Below are positions 9,806 through 18,300 of a stretch of DNA of 37,960 bases, piece by piece. Each line of letters begins with the position of its first letter. The first letter of the stretch is position 1. The position numbers and the translations under genes were made by a program. The notes beneath the pieces are model-generated. The model was not told the DNA's origin, ran no database searches, and saw nothing but the letters and a program-made list of their open reading frames with translations. Source of the DNA: Fidelibacterota bacterium (GTDB lineage Bacteria; Fidelibacterota; UBA2242). The DNA is taken from positions 1 to 37,960 of the forward strand of contig JAUVYH010000007.1 in the NCBI GenBank assembly GCA_030603165.1, in the 5' to 3' direction.

Positions 9806-10573
9806 TTAAGCATTTAAATCATAGATTAAACGAAGTCCCTCAAGAGTCAAATCCAAATTTGCAATATCAATGCGGTCTGTGTGTTTCGCCACCTCTTCGC
9901 AATAACCACCGGTGGCAATTACTTTGACCGACTCATCAGAGAGTTCCGATTTTATCCGGTCAACAATCCCCTCAATCATGGCAATATGACCGGCGAAAAT
10001 TCCGCTTTGCAGGTGCTCCTTAGTGGTTTTGCCAATAATATTTTCAGGATAGATTAAATCAATCTCATGCAGCTGGGACGCCTTGCGAATCAATTCCAAT
10101 GAGCCGGTTATCAGTCCCGGAGATATTGCGCCGCCAATATAGTCGCCATTTTTATTAATTACATCAAAAGTCGTAGCCGTTCCAAGGTCCACAATTATCA
10201 GCGGAAGAGTATAAAGGCGTTTTCCGGCAACTACATTGCAGATTCGGTCAGCGCCAACTTGTTTAGGTTCTCTGACCAGAAGCTTCATTCCCAGGTTCAA
10301 TTGATATCCGATAACAACCGGCTCCAGAGAAAAATATTTTCTGCTCATTTTCACAAAACTGGTTGTCAACTCGGGAACGACAGATCCGATGATCACGCCC
10401 TTAATGTCCGCCGTATTTATTCCGGCGTCATTACATAACAGCTTTCCCACCATCCAGTATTCATCGACTGTCCGCGCATGGGAACTGACGATCCGCCAGC
10501 TTTCCAAAAGCCGCTCTTTTTGATAAATGCCTATTACAGTGTTGGTGTTGCCAATATCAACAACTAATATCAT
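9806..10573 (-). CDS. coaX: Type III pantothenate kinase
   Basis: MILVVDIGNTNTVIG, PKQVGADRICNVVA, IVDLGTATTFDVI, GGAISPGL, IATGGYCE motifs. Confidence 0.95.
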   Translation of the reverse strand: MILVVDIGNTNTVIGIYQKERLLESWRIVSSHARTVDEYWMVGKLLCNDAGINTADIKGVIIGSVVPELTTSFVKMSRKYFSLEPVVIGYQLNLGMKLLVREPKQVGADRICNVVAGKRLYTLPLIIVDLGTATTFDVINKNGDYIGGAISPGLITGSLELIRKASQLHEIDLIYPENIIGKTTKEHLQSGIFAGHIAMIEGIVDRIKSELSDESVKVIATGGYCEEVAKHTDRIDIANLDLTLEGLRLIYDLNA

Positions 10574-11364
10574 TGCTGTCTCCCTTTTAAAATAGTTACA
10601 TCGGCGGCATGAAAAATGACTTTTTTAGCACCTGTATTCAACACAAGCCCGCCGTTTTCAGAAATATCCTCAAAAATTCCTTTGTGGATCCTTTTTCCAT
10701 CATCCACCGCTACCTGTCTGCCGATTGAATCGCAGGCATTTTTCCACTTGTTAAAAATAATCTTTGCTCCCTTTTCATACAATATAGTCAACTGTTGGTC
10801 AATATTACGCAAAATATTTGTCAAAACAAGGAATCGGTCAAAACATTTTCCTGTTGTTGAATACAATGATGCTGCGTGTTGCAGATCATCCCGGAAAAAC
10901 CCTTCCGGCTGATTGACATTCAGCCCGATCCCGATGACGAGTCGGGATAATACAGATCCGCTTGTTTTGCTCTGAACCAGGATGCCACACACTTTCTTAT
11001 TATTCAGAAGAATATCATTAGGCCATTTTAAGGATAATTTGAATTTCCCGGATACCAGGGAATTTAAACCATCATATACGCCCACCGCAGCTAAAAACGT
11101 GTAGATATAGAGCGGAATCTCTTGATTTAAATCGGTCAGCAATATTGAAAACAGCAGCGCTTCTTCCGGTGGACTGATCCAGCTCCTGCCGAACCGACCT
11201 CTCCCGGCAGTTTGATAATCCGCCAGCACAACTGTTCCCGGTTTGTAAGAATGAGCGTTCATCAAATAACTATTCGTTGAATCAATTAACGGGAAGTGCA
11301 CAATTTCCGGCTTTATAAAACGGGTCTTAAGCTTTAATAGTATCCTGTCCGAATTTTGCTCCAT
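10570..11364 (-). CDS. birA: Biotin--[acetyl-CoA-carboxylase] ligase
   Basis: DSTNSYLM, ADYQTAGRGRFGRSWISPPEEALLFSIL, LKWPNDILLNNKKVCGILVQ, VIGIGLNVNQ; start/stop overlap with coaX. Confidence 0.94.
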   Translation of the reverse strand: MEQNSDRILLKLKTRFIKPEIVHFPLIDSTNSYLMNAHSYKPGTVVLADYQTAGRGRFGRSWISPPEEALLFSILLTDLNQEIPLYIYTFLAAVGVYDGLNSLVSGKFKLSLKWPNDILLNNKKVCGILVQSKTSGSVLSRLVIGIGLNVNQPEGFFRDDLQHAASLYSTTGKCFDRFLVLTNILRNIDQQLTILYEKGAKIIFNKWKNACDSIGRQVAVDDGKRIHKGIFEDISENGGLVLNTGAKKVIFHAADVTILKGRQQ

Positions 11365-11365
11365 A

Positions 11366-13522
11366 TTACTTAATCGTCAACTCCTTTAATAGCTGTTCGG
11401 CATTGCTATATTTATCGAGTACGAAAAGAATATAGCGGGAATCAACGCTGATTGTGCGCGTCAACCGATCATTAAATTGCCAGTCGCTGGTCATGGATTC
11501 ATAATCGCCGTCAAAAGCGCACCCGATGATCTCTCCTTTGCCGTTCATGACCGGGCTGCCGGAATTGCCGCCGGTGATGTCGGCGGTAGCCAGAAAAGCG
11601 ACGGGGATATCGCGCAGCTTTTTATCCACATATCCACCGAAATCACGTTTTGCGTGCAGATTAACTAATTTCTCCGGCACATCAAAAGGCTCTTCGCCAG
11701 TATTCTTTTCAATCACGCCCCTTAAACTCGTGATATGCTTGTAATAAACGCCGTCGCGTGGAAAATAGCCCTTAATTGTTCCATGAGTAAAGCGAATAGT
11801 GCGATTGGCGTCGGGATACATATCGCCGCCCTTCCATTCAACTAAAGCCTTGAAATATCCCGGTCGCAAGACGGTTATGGTTCCGTTAAATTTGTCGTTT
11901 TTCTTTTTATTGATTTTAAGAGCAGCATTTACTTTTTTAGCAAATTCGATGAATGGATCCGCCAGCGCGTCAAGCTCTGCCAACGAAAGATCAAACATTT
12001 TCAAACATTCTGCTTTCTTTACAAGTCCAGTGTTGGCATAGAGCGCTTCAATAAAATCACCGATCGTTTTTTCATAATCCTTTATATTCCGTCCTCCGAT
12101 TATATCCCGGAGAAATTCAGGATGTTGGCCATCCGGTAAATTTGCCATCTTGACCAGAAAGTACTTCAGGGCTTTAGCGTCGGTGGGCGCATGATAATTT
12201 TGAAAACCTAATTCCATTCTTTTGCGCATATTGGGAATTTGAAAATCTAAATAACCCGGCTCTCTTTCGGCGTCGGGTTTCTCTTTTTCTTCGCTCCACT
12301 TTTGAATTGTTATGGCATTCGAAAGGGTGGATGCAAATCTGAGATAATTTAAGTAGCTGTCTGTCTCAAACCCGATTGCATGTTCCCGGTATAACTTTTC
12401 AATGGAAGGCAGAACATCGCCATACTCTTTTTTTAAGTTTTGGTTTTTATTCAGAAACCGGGTGAACTCCTTTTCCGCCTGTTTTTTCCTCGCCAATAAA
12501 TTGGATTTCTTTAATCCTTCAACCATGCCCTGATTGTTTTTTAGAGCATTGTTCAAACCCTTGATTTTAGAGGAAAATTTGATGGCGAGTTCTGCATTGT
12601 TCTTGCTTTCGGCTTCAAGGGCGTCAATTATATCACGGAATATTTTTATTCTGAACGGCAATGAGCGGTTCAGATTCCAGTCAACGGAATAGGACGTTCT
12701 ATATCGCATGGTCCTACCCGGATAACCTAAAATAAAGGCAAAGTCGCCTCGCTCAAAGCCCTGTTTCGAGAATGCTAAATAGGTTTTTGAATTGAAGGGA
12801 ATATTGTCCGGGCTGTATTCAGCCGGAATTCCATCCGGTCCTGTATAAACCCGCATAAAAGAGAAATCGCCCGTATGGCGCGGCCACATCCAGTTGTCAA
12901 TATCGCCCCCATAATTACCAATCGAGCTGGGCGGCGCATAGACAAGTCGAATATCCTTGAATTTCATATAGGTGAACAGATAATAAGCCGAGCCGTCCAG
13001 CATGGAAACGACGCGTCCTTCCGTACCTTCTGCCAAATTCTCGTGCTCCTTTTCAATTTGGGCAATAATTTTGCTAATGGCTTCCGAGCGTTCCGCCGGT
13101 GACACTTTATCGTTCACAGCAGCTAAAACCCGGTCGGTAATATCTGTAAAATTTAAAGTGATATAAGCGTCATATCCCGGCGCCGGTAGTTCTTTCTGAT
13201 AACTGCCGGCATAAAATCCGTTTTCAAGAAAATTATTTTCCGGTGTGGAATTTTTCTGGATTGCGCCATAAGCCACATGATGGTTGGTTAAAACCAGACC
13301 ATTGGGCGATACAAAAGAGCCGGTGCCGCCACTTATAATAATCACAGCATCGGATAATCCGCCGCCACCCGGCTTATAAATATCCTCCGGCGATAGTTGA
13401 AAGCCATTCAAATCACCGGGAATATTATCCGGGAGAAACATGCCTTCGTCGGCAAACGTTTGAAGTCCGAGAGTAATTACCAGAATAATTGTTCCCGAAA
13501 GAAAAAATGTGCCTCTTTTCAT
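11366..13522 (-). CDS. S46-family dipeptidyl-peptidase (DPP7/DPP11-like)
   Basis: GGGLSDAVIIISGGTGSFVSPNGLVLTNHHVAYGAIQ and DITGGNSGSPVMNGKGEIIGCAFDGDYESMTSDW. Signal peptide starts MKRGTFFLSG, so 13522 is a better start than 13606. Confidence 0.92.
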   Translation of the reverse strand: MKRGTFFLSGTIILVITLGLQTFADEGMFLPDNIPGDLNGFQLSPEDIYKPGGGGLSDAVIIISGGTGSFVSPNGLVLTNHHVAYGAIQKNSTPENNFLENGFYAGSYQKELPAPGYDAYITLNFTDITDRVLAAVNDKVSPAERSEAISKIIAQIEKEHENLAEGTEGRVVSMLDGSAYYLFTYMKFKDIRLVYAPPSSIGNYGGDIDNWMWPRHTGDFSFMRVYTGPDGIPAEYSPDNIPFNSKTYLAFSKQGFERGDFAFILGYPGRTMRYRTSYSVDWNLNRSLPFRIKIFRDIIDALEAESKNNAELAIKFSSKIKGLNNALKNNQGMVEGLKKSNLLARKKQAEKEFTRFLNKNQNLKKEYGDVLPSIEKLYREHAIGFETDSYLNYLRFASTLSNAITIQKWSEEKEKPDAEREPGYLDFQIPNMRKRMELGFQNYHAPTDAKALKYFLVKMANLPDGQHPEFLRDIIGGRNIKDYEKTIGDFIEALYANTGLVKKAECLKMFDLSLAELDALADPFIEFAKKVNAALKINKKKNDKFNGTITVLRPGYFKALVEWKGGDMYPDANRTIRFTHGTIKGYFPRDGVYYKHITSLRGVIEKNTGEEPFDVPEKLVNLHAKRDFGGYVDKKLRDIPVAFLATADITGGNSGSPVMNGKGEIIGCAFDGDYESMTSDWQFNDRLTRTISVDSRYILFVLDKYSNAEQLLKELTIK

Positions 13523-13602
13523 CCTGCTCACCTCTTTTGTTTTGTATAAAAATTTCTCATCAATATAAAAGACGAACTTTTGCCCGATCCGGTTGTCAAC
13601 GA

Positions 13603-14352
13603 TCAAAAACCGCGCTCTTTGCGGATATTTTGGTAGGCGTCATTAATGGCTTTAAATTTTTCTTCCGCCAGTTGCTGAATTTCCGGTCCGAGACTCGCTA
13701 CTTTGTCGGGATGATATTTTACCGCCAGACCCCTATAGGACTTTTTAATCGTTTCAATATCATCTTCGGGTTGGACATTCAGTATGCTATATACCTGGTT
13801 ATTACTTCCAATAAAAATTGACTTTATAGATTCATAATCTTTTGCCGTAATACCTAAGCCAACACAGATTTCCTGAATAGCTTGAAGTTCTACCTTTTGG
13901 AACACTCTGTCCGCACCTGCAATTCCAAAAAGCACATGAACAAGTTCTAAGCGTGAATAGTAATCCATATTTTCGCCGATCTGCCTGGCGACGTCGTGTA
14001 TATTGTAATCCTTTTTCAGAATCTCTCTATACAGATAAAGCAAATCCTGAGCGTTCTGCTTGCCAAATTTTTCAACAAGGAAGCTCTTCACGTATTGTAT
14101 TTCAGAAGAACGGACTGTTTTGTCCGATTTGCTGACATACGCAAACAGGGACAGCATAGCTACCGCGAAATCACCCGCCCGCGTGTCTCCATAAGGTGAG
14201 GCGCCACCACGAATATAATCCCCCGAATATCCGCTTCGCTTAGAGTCTTCCGACAGCATGCTCCCAATATATGCACCAAAAATCGCACCCAGAGGACCAA
14301 GCAGCGCCCAGCCAATACCGCCGCCGATGATCGTTCCTGTCCATTTACCCAT
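13603..14352 (-). CDS. DjlA-like protein: glycine-rich membrane segment, TerB-like domain, C-terminal J-domain
   Basis: WTGTIIGGGIGWALLGPLGAIFGAYIGSML; FAVAMLSLFAYVSKSDKTVRSSEIQYVKSFL; J-domain YSILNVQPEDDIETIKKSYRGLAVKYHPDKV with HPD. Confidence 0.88.
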   Translation of the reverse strand: MGKWTGTIIGGGIGWALLGPLGAIFGAYIGSMLSEDSKRSGYSGDYIRGGASPYGDTRAGDFAVAMLSLFAYVSKSDKTVRSSEIQYVKSFLVEKFGKQNAQDLLYLYREILKKDYNIHDVARQIGENMDYYSRLELVHVLFGIAGADRVFQKVELQAIQEICVGLGITAKDYESIKSIFIGSNNQVYSILNVQPEDDIETIKKSYRGLAVKYHPDKVASLGPEIQQLAEEKFKAINDAYQNIRKERGF

Positions 14353-14548
14353 TCGTCTTTCCTTGATTAAAAACATTGCGAATATCTAAGTATAAAAATA
14401 CTGTCAAAATATAAAAAATCCTCTCGAAGTTTTATAATTTCTGAAGAAAAATTAGATATAGAAAATGATGGTATAGTATTAATAAAGATCAAAACCAGGG
14501 ATGATGGTATACCCCCAATTTTATTAATATTCCCATTTTATGATTTAA

Positions 14549-15268
14549 TTAAAATCCGAGACCTATTCTCATATTAATTGTTCCAAAACCATTTGTATCA
14601 GGATAGAGATCTTTCGAGATCACATATCTATAATAAATAAATGTATCTAAGGTTAATATTTTTATTTGAGCTCCAATTTGTGCATGGAATCCTGTATTCG
14701 TTTCTGCATTCTCTTTAATATAATCAATAATCTTATCTCCCATTGAAGAAGCATCAAATGCATCAAATAGATCATCGCCTAATAAATCTTCCATCATATT
14801 AATAGAGGCAAATGGCACCGATTTATGAAAATTTAGTCCCCCGCCGGCATGCAATTTTACACCTCCTAAAACAGGTAAAGAGAGTCCAGCAAGTTTTTTC
14901 CGTACAGTAAAAAAACCAGAGATTCGAGCATGGGCAAAATCGACATCTCCCGTTTCTACTAATAGAACACTGCTAGTGTAATTTTTAAAATTAAATGTAT
15001 ATTTGGAAAATGTGGCTTGAACATCTGCTTCAAGATCGATAAATGGTATAAAATCTAAGTATATATACCCGCCTAATCCGTATGGGTTTTCAAAGCCCTG
15101 TCGATCCATTAGAACTTTTACGATACCTTCTACTTTATCGGATTGGTGCCCTTCGACTGTTACCATATCCTGAAGACCATACAGTCCAATGCCGATAAAT
15201 CCAAAAGCGCTGGAAATAGAAATTGCCACAACAACAAAAACCGCAATGATATTTTTCTTAGTAGTCAT
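14549..15268 (-). CDS. Putative outer-membrane/exported beta-barrel-like protein
   Basis: N-terminal signal; alternating beta pattern ending in NMRIGLGF. Confidence 0.5.
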   Translation of the reverse strand: MTTKKNIIAVFVVVAISISSAFGFIGIGLYGLQDMVTVEGHQSDKVEGIVKVLMDRQGFENPYGLGGYIYLDFIPFIDLEADVQATFSKYTFNFKNYTSSVLLVETGDVDFAHARISGFFTVRKKLAGLSLPVLGGVKLHAGGGLNFHKSVPFASINMMEDLLGDDLFDAFDASSMGDKIIDYIKENAETNTGFHAQIGAQIKILTLDTFIYYRYVISKDLYPDTNGFGTINMRIGLGF

Positions 15269-15357
15269 ACTACCACCTCACCTTTTTTATGTTAAATATT
15301 TAATCACGATTTACTTTAAGCCTATTTTTTAATAAAATCAAGCTCAATTTCGCTTTT

Positions 15358-18300
15358 TTACCGCGCCACCACCAATGTTGTGACATATCCCACTGTCCGA
15401 TCGCTCATTGAATCTGTGGCGCTGCAGCGAACCACATACATACCTATTCGGGCTTTATTGCCATGCTTACTCGAACCGTCCCAGTAGATGGCTCCTTCGG
15501 AAGACGACATCAAATTCTTCGCCGGTTGATAAATCAGACGCCCCATCAAATCATATATTTCCATTGTAACCATGGCGCTCGGAAAAGGAAGTTGAAACAA
15601 TATTGCAACCTCATCATCGAAACCATCGCCATTGGGGGAAAAAGGATTTGGCTCTACTTTAATTCCCGGTTTTTTCCATTCCTTTGAAATGGCAACGCTG
15701 TTTACCCGTCCGGGGGTTCCGCCGTCGGGCGATGTGGACAGACGCCAATTATTTCGAAAATTTGGATTCGTATAAAAGACTCTTTCCATCGATGTGTTAT
15801 TAGAGATCAGCCAATCAGAATTATATCGCAAACTATCTATCGTTTTACCGGTAGGGTCTTTAAGCACGACACCGTCTTCAACATTATTCAAGGATGGAAA
15901 AGTATTTATAACACACGTGTTTTCCGGATGCGCGCCCGGAAAATTAAATATCGTAGAATCTGCCGCAAAAATAAAATAGCCCTGGGCAGACACAGACTTT
16001 TTCTCCATATTTTGCGCCGGTCTTCCAATATTTTCGTCACACAGCGCACATCCTTTCAGCGGCAAATTGTCCAAGCCGGGGTTGTAAACTTCAACATATT
16101 CAGAAATGGAATTGCTGCCGGTTTCAATATCAAGTGGGATTGCCATAAACTCTGACAGAAGCAACGCCCCCTCATCGAAGGACACTTTCAGAGTTATAAA
16201 AAGAGAATCGTTTGATGGATTCACATCTGTATCACTGTTCAACACCGTTACTATACGATGAAACCCCGATTTTAACGAACCAATTTGAACATCAAAAGTG
16301 TCCATAGATCCGGTTTGTATCGATCCTAATATTTCTGTTGCTATTGGTTGCCCGGCGCCGGTATCTTCGTCATAAATTATCAATGACGCAGAAGGAACGT
16401 TGTTTAGACCAACATTGGAAAACCAACACCTAATTGTAAATTCTGTTTCGTAACTGCCTGTTTCCGGAATTGCGACAACAGAATCCAAAGAAAGATCGTG
16501 AGTCGCCGGTGTTACTGAATTAACTAATCCCGGCGTCGCTCCATTAGGGGCGGTCGATAGAAACCATCCATCCGGTGAAAAGCTGGAATTTGCCGGAAGA
16601 GTTTTTTCCAGAGAAACGCCCTGTTTCAGCCCCCAGCTGTCGTCATACACCAGAGAGTCAATCGTTGCGCCGGTCAAATCTTTTAAAATAATTTTATCGG
16701 ATGTGTTATTAAGCCCGGGCCACTTTGGCGGCACAACAATCACCGCATCTGAAGGTGGAAAATAATCAAAATAGACACTGTCTTTCACCAGTACCAGGTA
16801 TTCTCCCGATGATACTATTGTGTTTTCTTTCAATGTAACGGCGCTTCGTTTGTTGGAAAGGCTCCATTTATATAAGTTAATGTCGGCGCTCCCCACGTTA
16901 ACAAATTCGACAAATTCTGTCTGTTCCGATGTGGGATATACTAAAAACTCATTCAATATTAACGAGCGAACCGGATAGGCGACTAACAAATTTGTATGGG
17001 CGACATTATCAGCTATCTGCTCATCTCCGCTCATCGCCACCATTGCAATATAGGAACACTTTCCGGATCTTTCGGAAAAGACTACTCCATCAATAACAAT
17101 CACAGAATCCGGGAGCAGTGGGGGCACGCTGTGAATGCTCCAGACAAGTTCGCCCGGGGCGGCATGAGAATCTTCATTACGATCATGAAATAATTCAAGG
17201 GAAAACGATTTTGATTCTTCGCAGCCCGTATTTTTTATCTCAATCTGAAAAGCGGCAGAAATAACCAGCGATACCGTTGAATCAACAAAGACAAAGCTGC
17301 CCGGAATTATGGAAAGATCGAGTTGGTATTTTAAGATTGAATTGATCGCTCCCGGCGTCGCCCCCGAAGTAGAAATAGAGCCGCCCCAATTATTTTCTCC
17401 CAAAGCCGGAGAGTTTGGGTCTTTTCGCTCAATTGTTATCCCGGCAGCTCCGCCCCAGCTCTGTTCAAAATAAATCTGCTCAACCGTGTGGCTGATCGCG
17501 TCACACAAAAACAACGAATCCGAAGAATTGTTTATGACGGGGAACTCGTCTGGAACAACCAGCATACCCGAAAAATCCGGATACGCCTGAAGAAAATCTT
17601 GTTTGTCCGCAACAACAATAAATTCCTGCGGCTCAATAAATAACGGTTGCGCTGATAATATGCGCCATTTACCATTCGCATCCCGGTAATTCCACTTGTT
17701 TAAATCTACCGGATAAGAAGACGGATTGAACAATTCAAACCATTCTGTCTCGCCTGTTTCCGGTGTGTACATTATTTCATTAATAACAATTGAATTTTCA
17801 GGATATCCAACGGCAAACAGACAACTATCCAGGTCGTTTTCAGTGAGTTCGTCCGGTTGACAAATAACAGATGCAAATAACTGATAAGCGCCGCCGCTTA
17901 TTGTTTCAATTATTTGGGATCCGGTGTATGTGTTTCCAGATTCAAGAGAATCCAATACGTCTATTGTTGATTCAAAAACAATATTAGAATCCAACATCGC
18001 CGCTTGCGATACAACCGTGAAGCGAACAGAATATTGATAAACGGTATTCATGCCGGTATTTTTTACACCGTAATTCATCTGTACCGGTTCGCCGTACATA
18101 GCGCACTGCGGCTGCGTTTCTATGTATTCCATTTCAAGATCGTTATTTTTTATCATCCAACTATTGCTCATACCCGGTGTTCCGCCCGTCTGATTATTCG
18201 AGAGCGCCCAATTATCCGAATTGTCTCCATCTATATATGGATTGATTCTTTCCAGGGTAACTCCCTGCTGATATCCCCATGTACTTGAATATTCCAGCGC

